Notes: generated by a model from the sequence alone, not told the origin. A stretch of DNA of 64,000 nt from Prionace glauca (GCA_037974335.1 CM075758.1:19757723-19821722); one strand, 5' to 3'; counted from the first letter of the stretch, positions 22,408 through 33,424 are shown. A program made the numbers and translations.

Positions 22408-24469
22408 ATGCGTCTCCAGTTGGTTATATTTGTTTTTCCAGTTCTGGCCGCAGGTAAGTTCACCTTGACCGATTGTCAATGTCCTGCCCCCCCCCCCCCC
22501 CCCCCCGTTCCAGACGGAAAACTGACTTGCTGAACGGCATGCTCTTGTCATTTCATATACCGGTATGATAATGGGAGATGTACACGGGACAATATCTAAC
22601 CCAATTCAATATCATCAGCACATAGTCGTCTCAAAAAGCGCTAGATACTTCAGTTGCTCTCACATTTGTTGATGGTTAATGTTCACAATTTAATTGAACC
22701 CCCCCAGAATTGGGTTGTGTTTTTTACACGGTTAATCCGCTTCTGTCTTGCTGACAGGACCAGATGGATGGGAACGGGTCACTGATCCAAGCTGCGGACA
22801 TTGAGAGATTGTTTGTTGCCCCGTTGGGTTGTTCATCGCCCCCCCCCCAACACTTTGAAAGGAGAATGAAGGTGGGTCAAAAACCACATGGTTATAGAAC
22901 ATAGAACATAGAACATTACAGCACAAACAGGCCCTTCGGCCCTCGAGTTGCACCGATCGCATCAACCCCACCAATCTATAGACCTATCTATAACCCCCAA
23001 TCCCATTAAACCCCATATACTCATCCAGAAGTCTTTTAAAAGACCCCAGCGAGTTCGCCTCCACCACCGACGACGGCAGCCGATTCCAATCACTCACTAC
23101 CGTCTGAGTGAAAAACTTACCCCTAACATCACCTCTGTACTTCCCTCCCCGCACCTTAAATCTGTGTCCTCTCGTAGCGACCATTTCAACCCGGGGAAAT
23201 AGCCTCTGAGAGTCCACCCTATCTATTCCTCTCAACATTTTATAAACTTCTATCAGGTCGCCTCTCAACCTTCGCCTCTCCAGGGAAAAGAGTCCCAGCT
23301 CCCTCAACCTATCTTCATAAGGCATGCCTCCCAGTCCAGGCAACATCCTTGTAAATCTCCTCTGCACCCTTTCAATAGCTTCTACGTCTTTCCTATAGTG
23401 AGGCGACCAGAACTGCGCACAGTACTCCAAATGAGGCCTGACGAGGGTTCTGTAAAGTTGCAGCATTACCTCCCGACTCCTAAACTCAATCCCTCGATTA
23501 ATGAAGGCCAGTACACCATACGCCTTCTTGACCACCTCCTCCACCTGCGAGGCCGATTTAAGAGTCCTGTGAACCCGGACCCCGAGATCCTTCTGCTCTT
23601 CAACGCTACTAAGACCCCTGCCCTTAATAGTGTACTCGTTCATCCCGTTGGTTCTGCCGAAATGGACTACTACACATTTATCCGCGTTGAAGTCCATCTG
23701 CCACTTCTCCGCCCATTCCTGCATCCTATCTATGTCCTGCTGCAACTTTTGACATCCTTCCAGACCATCCACAACACCGCCGACCTTCGTGTCATCAGCG
23801 AACTTGCTAACCCATCCCTCCACTTCCTCATCCAGGTCATTTATGAAAATGACAAACAACAAGGGTCCCAGAACAGATCCCTGGGGCACCCCACTGGTGA
23901 CTGACCTCCATTCCGAAAAAGACCCATCCACAACCACTCTCTGCCTTCTGCAGGCAAGCCAGTTCTGGATCCACAAGGCCAAAGGCCCTTGGATCCCATG
24001 CCCTCTCACCTTCTCAAGAAGTCTTGCATGGGGGACCTTATCAAAAGCCTTGCTGAAGTCCATGTACACTACGTCCACGGCACTTCCTTCGTCAATGTGT
24101 TCAGTCACATTATCGAAGAACTCAACTAGGCTCTTATAACTGTCCTCTGCTTTCATTCAGAAGGTCTGCTGGCGGACGGGATACACCAGTGTCCGCCTTC
24201 GACCACCGTGGCAGTGGGACAGAAGGCCCAGCTCAATTGTTATCAGAATGACACTGTGCGTCCTAACATGCTCTGGTATCGCCACGTTCCCGGACAAGGA
24301 ATCAAGCTGATCGGGATGAGGTACAGAGAGAACGAACCTCAATATCAGGAGGGCTTCCAAAGCGGATTTGAGATCACAAACTCAGTGGGCAGTAAGATGT
24401 CTACCCTCGAGATTCGAACCGTTAACCTTGTGGACTCGGCGGTGTACTACTGCGCTGCTAGCGATGGTG
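22408..24469 (+). CDS. TCR V2 segment, copy a (leader exon + V exon), open
   Basis: Second V family, again best read as TRBV. Leader exon 22408-22453 encodes MRLQLVIFVFPVLAA and ends at a GTAAGT donor, phase 1. The V exon is 24161-24469 after TTTCATTCAG. It has the first Cys in QLNCYQND, Trp in NMLWYRHVPGQGIKLIGM, FR3 KMSTLEIRTVNLVDSAVYYC, and germline CDR3 CAASDG. An additional Cys stands near the start (GIHQCPP). The LWYRHVPGQG and SAVYYCAAS pattern resembles TRBV of fish. The 1.7 kb intron is enlarged by a CR1-A LINE (22893-24143); without it the intron would be about 0.45 kb, as in copy b. The frame is intact and both splice sites survive, although the LINE ends only about 20 bp from the acceptor, near the likely branch point, so splicing efficiency is uncertain. 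Confidence 0.82.
22893..24143 (-). mobile_element. CR1-A LINE, 5'-truncated, in V2 intron
   Basis: Minus-strand insertion with a TTCTATG tail at the left edge and its truncation point near 24140. It carries an uninterrupted frame from SLVEFFDNVTEHIDEG through VVYMDFSKAFDKV, SGVPQGSVLGPLL, FADDTKVGG to the C-terminus GFNGIGGYR (about 380 codons). The matching intron at 61741-61800 lacks it, so it arrived after the V1-V2 pair was duplicated. The RT frame being open says it is young. Confidence 0.92.
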
Positions 24470-24509
24470 CACAGTGACATACACTAAACAGAGACCCCGA
24501 ACATAAAAC
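24470..24509 (+). other. RSS of V2 copy a, 24-bp spacer
   Basis: Consensus heptamer CACAGTG, then 24 bp, then ACATAAAAC (two differences from consensus). A 23-bp reading gives AACATAAAA, a worse nonamer. Confidence 0.75.
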
Positions 24510-24888
24510 TTCCCTCAAGTCACACCGGGTTCCTCGACCTGCCCAAAACCCTTCGCTGCGATCGAACTTCCGCTCGTGTTGGCTTTGAAACAGGTTTCTC
24601 ACGGGGTGGGGAGGGGGGGGGGGGGTCGGGGACATAAACAATTAGTTACTATCGATCCAGGGAATGAGGGATTCAAGTGAGCAAGCAAATGGGGGCACAG
24701 CAAACAAATAATGACCCTCCTTCTTGGCGAACCGTCATTTTCACACCAAAAATAGCTTTTACTGATAAATTTGTGAGAAGGTTACAAACATTCCAAAATG
24801 ACCATCACATAAAAAGCTACAACGCTCAGGTTCTTAATATCCATCGAGGAACATTCTGACATGTTACACTACAGAACTGGAAGCGTTT
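24510..24888. other. V2 downstream flank
   Basis: Unique-looking sequence with a poly-G run at 24605-24625 and the strip TTACTATCGATCCAGGGAAT. Related copies of that strip (CTATCGATCCAGAAAATGAG) occur in all V1-only modules, where no V2 exists. No gene seen. Confidence 0.7.
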
Positions 24889-25491
24889 CAGATGTTTTAC
24901 AACGGGTCTTAAATAGGTGGCAAAGTTATTTTACAGGCGGTTTACAATGAGAAAGAAATGATGCTCTCCTTCACAATTTGCACTGGTTCAGTGCAGCTGA
25001 GAAACATGTATCTTATTCCGCTAATATGACCCGTTCAGGCAGTGTATTACAGACCGCAGTGTGTTGCTGCAGGAAATAAGAGAACATTTCCTCCCATGAC
25101 CCCGCGCCCCCTACCCCAAGGGTGCCAGCTGGGCTTTTTTGCTAAGTATTTCCAACTATCATCTATCTGTGAACATTTTTTTTCTGAGAAGACGCCGCCA
25201 GACCAACTGACAGTCTTTTTCTCCCCCACACAATACCTTCTGGAAGTCAATCTCTTGTCATGAGTTATTCCCACCCAGTGGGGTGAGGGGGGGGCGGGGG
25301 CGCGATTTGAACCTATTGGTCAGAAAAGTTCTCGGCTGGAGGGTAAGTTTCTCAGGAAGTGACGCCCCACACAGTCACGGCAATGAAACGTCATCAGATG
25401 CGGTCGAGGAAGCTTCCTCCAGACGCAGTGTTGGACCGCACTCTGCTCACTCAGGCAGCGAAGCAACCCACAGACAGGGTCATGTTGCCGG

Positions 25492-26369
25492 CAGCCTGCT
25501 ATTTCATGCCGTTGGCTGCATTTCTCCCGGGTGAGTGAGTGAGAGAGGTCCCAACTTGAGAGTTCTGCCGCCACTGAATCTGTGGCAGTTCCCCCTCCCT
25601 GAGGCGCCCATCCCTTTGGGACCTGTCTCCTTCCCCAGAAGCAGCGGCGGCGGCGGCCCCTCACACTCAATCCTGATGTCTGTGTCTGGCTGTGTGAAGG
25701 GGGGAGGGCCCGTGGCTTGGAACTCATGTTAAAACAGACCAAGCCTTTCAGGCGCGCGGGAATGATTTGGGAACCCGATATGGAGAAGGACAGAATATTA
25801 AGATGTTTAAAATTTAAAAAAATCCCCTGTGGATCAGTTATCATTGGGCTGTTGTCTGAGACAAGGGACTGACCACAGACTGGAAAGGGTGTCTGTTGCT
25901 TTTCTCAGTGAGAAACGTTGTATTATTACAATATTATTTCATTAGTTGGGAAATATATTAGGATGAGGGGAGATGGTGACAGGTGTTATGTGTCCATGTT
26001 AAATGTCCTGGTTCCAACACATTATTTTTAATTAAATTTCAATTGGAATTTATTATATGTTGAATTTATCAGGAATTCTCGCCTCTTACGTGGATCAGTC
26101 GCCGCCTTTCGTCTCAGTGGCAACAGGAGACTCGACAACACTCAGATGCACGCTGACAAATACTGGTTACAACCAGATGTACTGGTACAGGCAACAGCGA
26201 GGCCGGGCAATGGAAGCTCTGTTCTCCTCTGCTGGAGCTGCAGCTGATGTTACAAGTTACACATCCGAGTCTATGGAGGCCGAGAGGCCCAGCCAAACCT
26301 CCTTCACTCTGAACATCACCGCCGTCACCCCATCTTACGCCGCTGTCTACTTCTGCGCTTGTAGTGTGG
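25492..26369 (+). CDS. TCR V1 segment, copy D, open
   Basis: Leader exon 25492-25540, GTGAGT donor; V exon 26073-26369 after TTTATCAG. Both Cys, the Trp and WYRQQRG are intact with no stop. CDR1 NTGYNQMYW, CDR2 FSS; own differences are DVTSYTSES and AVTPSYAAV where the other copies read DVKSY and AVAPSY. Promoter region upstream carries ATTGGTCAG and GGAAGTGACGCC. Probably functional. Confidence 0.88.
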
Positions 26370-26408
26370 CACAGCGTTTGAGAAAGCGGGTGGAGAGCGA
26401 CAAAAACC
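26370..26408 (+). other. 23-RSS of copy D
   Basis: CACAGCG, spacer 26377-26399 (23 bp), ACAAAAACC. Confidence 0.92.
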
Positions 26409-26417
26409 CTCCAGGTT

Positions 26418-26806
26418 AGAGATATAGACATGTAGAACATTACAGCACAAACAGGCCCTTCGGCCCTCGAGTTGCGCCGATCACATCAACCCCACCAATC
26501 TATAGACCTATCTATAACCCCCAATCCCATTAAACCCCCATATACTCATCCAGAAGTCTTTTAAAAGACCCCAGCGAGTTCACCTCCACCACCGATGACG
26601 GCAGCCGATTCCATTCACTTACCACCCTCTGAGTGAAAAACTTACCCCTAATATCACCTCTGTACTTCCCTCCCCGCACCTTAAATCTGTGTCCTCTCGT
26701 AGCGACCATTTCAACCCGGGGAAATAGCCTCTGAGAGTCCACCCTATCTATTCCTCTCAACATTTTATAAACCTCTATCAGGTCGCCTCTCAACCTTCGC
26801 CTCTCT
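26418..26806 (-). mobile_element. CR1-A LINE 3' fragment next to RSS (module 3)
   Basis: Same insertion as at 13645, with AGGTT at both sides. Its C-terminal frame closes early (EYMGV) through an extra C in the CCCC run near 26537. Confidence 0.9.
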
Positions 26807-27012
26807 AGGTTGATAAAACCGCCTGCTCCGGATTCATTCGCAAGACGCGAGGTGGCAGCAATGGATTGAGATCAATGCCAAACACCGGGAGTGCTGGAAT
26901 CTGAAACAGAAACTAGACAATGCTGGAAAATTTCCCAAGTGGATCAGTTCCACTTTCCCGCTTTCTCCCCCTAACCCTTAATTCCCCTTGTCTATCAGAA
27001 ACCTATCTACCC

Positions 27013-29757
27013 TATCTGGTAGATGAGCTTAGGGCGTGGATAGCTGCTTGGGAATGTGATGTAGTGGCCATTACGGAGACTTGGATGTCTCAGGAACAGG
27101 ACTGGGTACTTCAGGTGCCAGGTTTCAGATGTTTCAGGAAGGACAGGGAGGCTGGCAGAAGAGGTGGTGGAGTGGCACTGTTAATAAGGGACAGTGTCAT
27201 GGCTGCAGAGAAAGAGCATGCCGTGGAGGGACTTTCTACAGAGTCTCTGTGGGTGGAAGTTACGAACAGCATAGGGTCGAAAACTTTGCTGGGTGTATTC
27301 TATAGGCCGCCCAATAGTGACAGGGAAGTTGAAGTGCAGATAGGGAACCAGATTCTGGAGAAATGTATTAAAAACAGAGTGGTCGTGATGGGAGACTTCA
27401 ATTTCCCAAACATCGACTGGAATATCCCTAGAGTAAGGGGTTCGGCTGGAGAGGAGTTTGTTAGGTGTGTTCAGGAAGGTTTCCTGACACAGTATGTGGA
27501 CAAGCCTACGAGGGGTGAGGCAGTACTTGACCTGGTACTGGCGAATGAACCAGGGCAGGTGATGGATCTCTCGGTAGGAGAGCATCTTGGGAATGGAGAT
27601 CATAATTCTATCTCCTTCACAATTGCATTGGAACGAGATAGGATCAGACAGGCTAGGAAGGTGTTTGTCTGGAGTAAGGGGAGATACGAAGAAGTCAGGA
27701 AGTTACTTGGACAAATAAACTGGAAGGAGGCATTCTTAGGGAAGAGTACCGAAGGAAGGTGGCGGATATTCAAGGAATGTTTGTCTGGCGCTCTGCATGA
27801 CAATGTTCCGATAAGGCAAGGGGGTTTTGGTAGGTCGCGGGAACCGTGGTGCACGAAGGCTGTGTTGAACCTAGTCAGGAGGAAAAGGAAGGTATACAAA
27901 AGGTTCAGGGAACTAGGAGAGGTTAAGGATCTTGAAGAATATAAGGACTGTAGAAAGGAGGTTAAAAGGGAAATTAGGAGAGCCAGAAGGGGTCATGAGA
28001 AGACCTTGGCGGGTAAGATTAAAGAAAATCCCAAGGCCTTCTATAAGTATGTGAAAGGTAAAAGGGTGAGAAGGGAAAGGATAGGACCTATAAAAGATGA
28101 AGGGGGAAAGGTCTGTGTAGAACCAGAAGAAATGGCGGAGGTGCTTAATGAGTACCTTGCATCAGTATTCACAGTGGAAGCTGATTTGGGAGATCTTGCT
28201 ATGGACTTGCAGCAGGTGGAAAAGATTGAGTACGTGGACATTAAAGAGGAGGATGTTTTAGAACTTTTGAATTCTATCAAGGTAGATAAGTCGCCGGGAC
28301 CAGATGGGATGTACCCCAGGATACTGTGGGAGGCCAGGGAAGTGATTGCAGAGCCCTTGGCGATGATCTTTGCGTCGTCAATGGAGACGGGAGAGGTTCC
28401 GGAAGATTGGAGGATTGCGGATGTAGTCCCTATTTTCAAGAAAGGGAACAGAGATAGCCCGGGAAATTACCGCCCGGTGAGTCTGACCTCAGTGGTTGGT
28501 AAGCTGATGGAGAGGCTTCTGAGGGACAAGATTTACGACCATTTGGAGAGGTTTGACATGATCAGGAATAGTCAGCATGGATTTGTCAAGGGCAGGTCGT
28601 GCCTTACGAGCCTAGTTGAGTTCTTCGATAATGTGACTGAACACATTGACGAAGGAAGTGCCGTGGACGTAGTGTACATAGACTTCAGCAAGGCTTTTGA
28701 TAAGGTCCCCCATGCAAGACTTCTTGAGAAGGTGAGAGGGCATGGGATCCAAGGGCCTTTGGCCTTGTGGATCCAGAACTGGCTTGCCTGCAGAAGGCAG
28801 AGAGTGGTTGTGGATGGGTCTTTTTCGGAATGGAGGTCAGTCACCAGTGGGGTGCCCCAGGGATCTGTTCTGGGACCCTTGTTGTTTGTCATTTTCATAA
28901 ATGACCTGGATGAGGAAGTGGAGGGATGGGTTAGCAAGTTCGCTGATGACACGAAGGTCGGCGGTGTTGTGGATGGTCTGGAAGGATGTCAAAAGTTGCA
29001 GCAGGACATAGATAGGATGCAGGAATGGGCGGAGAAGTGGCAGATGGACTTCAACGCGGATAAATGTGTAGTAGTCCATTTCGGCAGAACCAACGGGATG
29101 AACGAGTACACTATTAAGGGCAGGGGTCTTAGTAGCGTTGAAGAGCAGAAGGATCTCGGGGTCCGGCTTCACAGGACTCTTAAATCGGCCTCGCAGGTGG
29201 AGGAGGTGGTCAAGAAGGCGTATGGTGTACTGGCCTTCATTAATCGAGGGATTGAGTTTAGGAGTCGGGAGGTAATGCTGCAACTTTACAGGACCCTTGT
29301 CAGGCCTCATTTGGAGTACTGTGCGCAGTTCTGGTCGCCTCACTATAGGAAAGATGTAGAAGCTATTGAAAGGGTGCAGAGGAGATTTACAAGGATGTTG
29401 CCTGGACTGGGAGGCATGCCTTATGAAGATAGGTTGAGGGAGCTGGGACTCTTTTCCCTGGAGAGGCGAAGGTTGAGAGGCGACCTGATAGAAGTTTATA
29501 AAATGTTGAGAGGAATAGATAGGGTGGACTCTCAGAGGCTATTTCCCCGGGTTGAAATGGTCGCTACGAGGGGACACAGATTTAAGGTGCGGGGAGGGAG
29601 GTACAGAGGTGATGTTAGGGGTAAGTTTTTCACTCAGAGGGTGGTGAGTGATTGGAATCGGCTGCCGTCGTCGGTGGTGGAGGCGAACTCGCTGGGGTCT
29701 TTTAAAAGACTTCTGGATGAGTATATGGGGTTTAATGGGATTGGGGGTTATAGATAG
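27013..29757 (+). CDS. CR1 ORF2 (endonuclease-reverse transcriptase), N-terminus missing
   Basis: About 914 codons belong to the element; the open frame extends 31 codons further left into host repeat sequence (to 26920), and that ATG is not the original start. Endonuclease blocks: ITETWMSQEQDW, VVVMGDFNFPNIDWN, then GNGDHNSISF where SDHN is usual. Reverse transcriptase: KSPGPDGMYPRILWEA, NYRPVSLTSVVGK, VVYIDFSKAFDKV, SGVPQGSVLGPLL, FADDTKVGG with both catalytic Asp. C-terminal region: CAQFWSPHYRKDVEAIERVQ, FFTQRVVSDWNRLP. Because the first endonuclease strands (the NARS motif region) are absent, autonomous activity is unlikely, but the uninterrupted frame marks a recent arrival. Confidence 0.93.
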   Translation, partial: YLVDELRAWIAAWECDVVAITETWMSQEQDWVLQVPGFRCFRKDREAGRRGGGVALLIRDSVMAAEKEHAVEGLSTESLWVEVTNSIGSKTLLGVFYRPPNSDREVEVQIGNQILEKCIKNRVVVMGDFNFPNIDWNIPRVRGSAGEEFVRCVQEGFLTQYVDKPTRGEAVLDLVLANEPGQVMDLSVGEHLGNGDHNSISFTIALERDRIRQARKVFVWSKGRYEEVRKLLGQINWKEAFLGKSTEGRWRIFKECLSGALHDNVPIRQGGFGRSREPWCTKAVLNLVRRKRKVYKRFRELGEVKDLEEYKDCRKEVKREIRRARRGHEKTLAGKIKENPKAFYKYVKGKRVRRERIGPIKDEGGKVCVEPEEMAEVLNEYLASVFTVEADLGDLAMDLQQVEKIEYVDIKEEDVLELLNSIKVDKSPGPDGMYPRILWEAREVIAEPLAMIFASSMETGEVPEDWRIADVVPIFKKGNRDSPGNYRPVSLTSVVGKLMERLLRDKIYDHLERFDMIRNSQHGFVKGRSCLTSLVEFFDNVTEHIDEGSAVDVVYIDFSKAFDKVPHARLLEKVRGHGIQGPLALWIQNWLACRRQRVVVDGSFSEWRSVTSGVPQGSVLGPLLFVIFINDLDEEVEGWVSKFADDTKVGGVVDGLEGCQKLQQDIDRMQEWAEKWQMDFNADKCVVVHFGRTNGMNEYTIKGRGLSSVEEQKDLGVRLHRTLKSASQVEEVVKKAYGVLAFINRGIEFRSREVMLQLYRTLVRPHLEYCAQFWSPHYRKDVEAIERVQRRFTRMLPGLGGMPYEDRLRELGLFSLERRRLRGDLIEVYKMLRGIDRVDSQRLFPRVEMVATRGHRFKVRGGRYRGDVRGKFFTQRVVSDWNRLPSSVVEANSLGSFKRLLDEYMGFNGIGGYR

Positions 29758-29850
29758 GTCTATAGATTGGTGGGGTTGATGCGATCGGCGCAACTCGAGG
29801 GCCGAAGGGCCTGTTTGTGCTGTAATGTTCTATGTTCTATGTTCTATGTT
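27013..29850 (+). mobile_element. CR1-A LINE, young, 5'-truncated, open ORF2
   Basis: A 2.84 kb insertion inside the CR1-C fragment of module 3, flanked by TCTACCC on both sides (27006-27012 and 29850-29856, overlapping the tail by a base). It begins inside the endonuclease (LVDELRAWIAAWECDVVAIT) and runs open to GIGGYR at 29756, then a 3' UTR and a TTCTATG tail. No ORF1, no 5' UTR. Confidence 0.95.
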
Positions 29851-30695
29851 CTACCCGTGACTTAAATATATTTAGCGAGGTAGCCTCCACCACTTCAACC
29901 GGCAGAGAATCCCAAAGATTCACCACCCTTTGAGTCAAGACATTCTCTCTTCCACTTTCTTCCGGATAGAAAAATATACAAAAGTCTGAAGTCACGTCCC
30001 AACCCACTCAAGAACTGCTTCTTTCCAGCTGCCCCCAGACCATTGAATATCCGTATCTGATATTAAACTATTGATCTTTCTCTGCACCATAGTTATGGCT
30101 GCAACAGTACATTATGCACTCCTGTCCTTCTCTGCGAAGGAAATGCTTTGTCTGTGTAGCGCAAGAAACAATACTTTTCACTGTGTACTCATACTTGTGA
30201 CAAGAATAAATCATATCAAATCAAACCATCATCAAATGGGGCGGCACGGGAGCACAGTGGGTTGGCTTCACAACGCCAAGGACCTGGGCTCGATTCCCTG
30301 CTCGGGTCACTGTCTGTGTGGAGTTTGCACATTCTCCTCATGTCTGCGTGGGTTTCCACCGGGTGCTCCAGTTTCCTCCCACAGTCCAAAGATGTACAGT
30401 TGAGGTGGTTTGGCCATGGTAAATTGCCCCTTAAGTGTTCTGGGATTCGTAGGTTTGACGGATTGGTCGATAAAATATATTGGGATGTGGGTGTATGACC
30501 TGGGTGGGATTGTGGTCAGTGCAACAGGTTTATCATGGGGGGGATAAAAAAGAATAATTCGATTCTATCGATCCAGAAAATGAGGGATTAAAGTGAGCAA
30601 GCAAATGGGGGCAGACATGCACATAGAACATAGAAGATAGAACACTACAGCACAAACAGGCCCTTTGGCCCACAAGTCGCACCGATCATATCCAT

Positions 30696-31033
30696 GGGGC
30701 GGCACGGTAGCACAGTGGTTAGCACTGCTGCTTCACAGCTCCAGGGTCCTGGGTTCGATTCCCGGCTCGGGTCACTGCCTGTGTGGAGTTTGCACATTCT
30801 CCTCGTGTCTGCGTGGGTTTTCTCCGGGTGCTCCGGTTTCCTCCCACAGTCCAAAGATGTGTGGGTTAGGTTCATTGGCTATGCTAAAATTGCCCCTTGG
30901 TGTCCTGGGATGTGTAGGTTAGAGGGATTAGCAGGTAAATGTGTAGGGATATGGGGATAGGGTCTGGGTGGGATTGTGTTCGGTACAGACTCGATGGGCC
31001 GAAGGGCCTGTTTTTGCACTGTAGGGTTCTATA
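30696..31033 (+). mobile_element. V-SINE, full length, inside CR1-A' of module 3
   Basis: Same site and orientation as at 15074 and 42476. Intact tRNA-like boxes (GGTTCGATTCCCGGCTCGGG covers box B). Confidence 0.92.
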
Positions 31034-32497
31034 CGTCCCAGGCCATAGGACCATCTATAACTCCCAACCCTATTAAGTCCCATGTACTCATCCAGGAGTC
31101 TCTTAAAAGGCCCCAGCGAGTTCGCCTCCACCACCACCGACGGCAGCTGATTCCACTCACTCAGCACCGTCTGAGTGAAAAACTTACCCCTAACATCACC
31201 TCTGTACTTGCCCCCCAGCACCTTAAACCCTGTGTCCCTCTCGTAGCGACCATTTCAGCCCTGGGAAATAACCTCCGAGAATCCACCCTATCTATTCCTC
31301 TCAACATCTTATAAACCTCAATCAGGTCGCCTCTCAGCCTTCGTCTCTCCAGGGAGAAGAGACCGAGCTCCCTCAACCTATCCTCATGTAGAGGAAGAGG
31401 GAAAAGTAATCAAAGAAAGAAAGATCTGGCGGAGTTAACTGGAGTAGTGGGAGTTCTCCTGGTGATAAAATCTTCCGCAGTTCACTTATTCTATTTATCC
31501 CCTGAAACCCCGGGAAATCTCTCTCTGATTCCTCTGCAGGACTCGCGACTGGGGGTGTTGTCATAAGAACATAAGAACATAAGAAATAGGAGCAGGAGTA
31601 GGCCATCTAGCCCTTCGAGCCTGCCCCGCCATTCAATAAGATCATGGCTGATCTGTCGTGGCTCAGTTCCACCTTCCCGCCTTGTCCCCATAACCCTTAA
31701 TCCCTTCTCTTATCAAAAACCCATCAACCCGTTTCTTAAAAATATTTAGCGAGGCAGCCTCCACCACTTCAACGGGCAGAGAATTCGAGAGATTCACCAC
31801 CCTTTGAGTGAAGAAGTTCCTCCTCAACTCCGTTCTAAACCGCCTCCCCTTTATCTTGAGGCTGTGCCCCCTAGTCCTACTGTCTTTTTTGAACGGGAAG
31901 AGTTTCAGATGTTTTACAATGGGTCTTAAATCGGTGGCAAAGTTATTTTACAGGCTGTTCACATTGAGAAAAAAATGATGCTCTCCTTCACAAGTTGGAC
32001 TGGTTCAGTGCAGCTGAGAAACATGTATCTTATTCCGCTAATATGACCCGTTCAGGCAGTGTATTACAGACCGCAGTGTGTTGCTGCAGGAAATAAGAGA
32101 ACATTTCCCCGCATCACCCTCCCCTCCCCAACCCCCCGGGTGCCAGATGGGCTTTTTTGCTGAGTATTTCCAACTATCATCTATCTGTGAACATTTTTTT
32201 CTAAGTAGACGCCGCCAGACCAACTGACAGTCTTTATCTCCCCCACACAATACCTTCTGGAAGTGAATCTCTTGTCATGAGTTATTCCCACCCAGTGGGG
32301 TGAGGGGGGGGGGGGGGCGGATTTGAACCTATTGGTCAGAAAAGTTCTCGGCTGGAGGGCAAGTTTCTCAGGAAGTGACGCCCCACACAGTCACGGCAAT
32401 GAAACGTCATCAGATGCAGTCGAGGAAGCTTCCTCCAGACGCAGTGTTGGACCGCACTCTGCTCACTCAGGCAGCGAAGCAACCCACAGACAGGGTC

Positions 32498-33377
32498 ATG
32501 TTGCCGGCAGCCTGCTATTTCATGCCGTTGGCTGCATTTCTCCCGGGTGAGTGAGTGAGTGAGGTCCCAACTTGAGAGTTCAGCCGCCACCGAATCTGTG
32601 GCAGTTCCCCCTCCCTGAGGCGCCCATCCCTTTGGGACCAGTCTCCTTCCCCAGCAGCGGCGGCGGCGGCCCCTCACACTCAATCCTGATGTCTGTGTCT
32701 GGCTGTGTGAAGGGGGGAGGGCCCGTGGCTTGGAACTCATGTTAAAACAGACCAAGCCTTTCAGGCGCGCGGGAATGATTTGGGAACCCGATATGGAGAA
32801 GGACAGAATATTAAGATGTTCAAAAAAAAATCCCCTCTGGATCAGTTATCATTGGGCTGTTGTCTGAGACAAGGGACTGACCACAGACTGGAAAGGGTGT
32901 CTGTTGCTTTTCTCAGTGAGAAACGTTGTATTATTACAATATTATTTCATTAGTTGGGAAATATATTAGGATGAGGGGAGATGGTGACAGGTGTTATGTG
33001 TCCATGTTAAATGTCCTGGTTCCAACACATTATTTTTCATTAAATTTCAATTGGAATTTATTATATGTTGAATTTATCAGGAATTCTCGCCTCTTACGTG
33101 GATCAGTCGCCGCCTTTCGTCTCAGTGGCAGCAGGAGACTCGACAACACTCAGATGCACGCTAACAAATACTGGTTACAACCACATGTACTGGTACAGGC
33201 AACAGCGAGGCCGGGCAATGGAAGCTCTGTTCTACTCTGCTGGAGCTGCAGCTGATGTTAAAAGTTACACATCCGAGTCTATGGAGGCCGAGAGGCCCAG
33301 CCAAACCTCCTTCACTCTGAACATCACCGCTGTCGCCCCATCTTACACCGCTGTCTACTTCTGCGCTTGTAGTGTGG
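32498..33377 (+). CDS. TCR V1 segment, copy E, open
   Basis: Leader exon 32498-32546, GTGAGT donor; V exon 33081-33377. No stops; Cys, Trp, Cys in place. CDR1 NTGYNHMYW, CDR2 FYS, FR1 VAAGDS, and PSYTAVYFC where the others have PSYAAVYFC. Probably functional. Confidence 0.88.
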
Positions 33378-33416
33378 CACAGCGTTTGAGAAAGCGGATG
33401 GACAGCGACAAAAACC
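33378..33416 (+). other. 23-RSS of copy E
   Basis: CACAGCG, spacer 33385-33407 (23 bp, with GCGGATGG in place of GCGGGTGG), ACAAAAACC. Confidence 0.92.
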
Positions 33417-33424
33417 TCCACGTT

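Larger units (their letters stand above)
17809..24888 (+). repeat. V module 2: ancestral-type V1-V2 pair (copies C and V2-a)
   Basis: V1 copy C (18414-19298) is followed without any RSS-adjacent LINE by CR1-B 19904-20248 (-), an L2-like LINE fragment with CA repeat 20318-20860 (-), an old V-SINE 21893-22195, then V2 (22408-24469) with a CR1-A LINE in its intron. From 17809 to about 22460 it is collinear and highly similar to 56626-61320. Confidence 0.88.
24889..31904 (+). repeat. V module 3 (V1 copy D), with a 2.8 kb LINE inserted
   Basis: Order: V1 unit (25492-26369); CR1-A 26418-26806 (-); CR1-C fragment 26939-27012 and 29857-29967 (-) split by the CR1-A LINE 27013-29850 (+); L2-like 29968-30222 (+); decayed V-SINE 30238-30525 (+); CR1-A' 30623-30695 and 31034-31388 (-) split by SINE 30696-31033; orphan block 31389-31562; CR1-C 31563-31904 (-). 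Confidence 0.88.

Noticed and set aside
25320-25844. Minus-strand frame of about 140-175 codons overlapping V1 promoter, leader and intron, recurring in many modules
   Set aside because: It is antisense to the leader exon and intron, has no family motif, varies in length with poly-G and poly-A runs, and recurs only because the module is duplicated.
30071-30403. Recurring plus-strand frame of about 110 codons (MIFLCTI... to ...SHSPKMYS)
   Set aside because: It spans an L2-like LINE tail and a decayed V-SINE; not a host gene.
31373-31606. Recurring minus-strand frame (MAYSCSYFLCSYVLMTT...) over the orphan block
   Set aside because: It starts inside a CR1-C tail and crosses into the orphan block; no motif and no evidence of expression.
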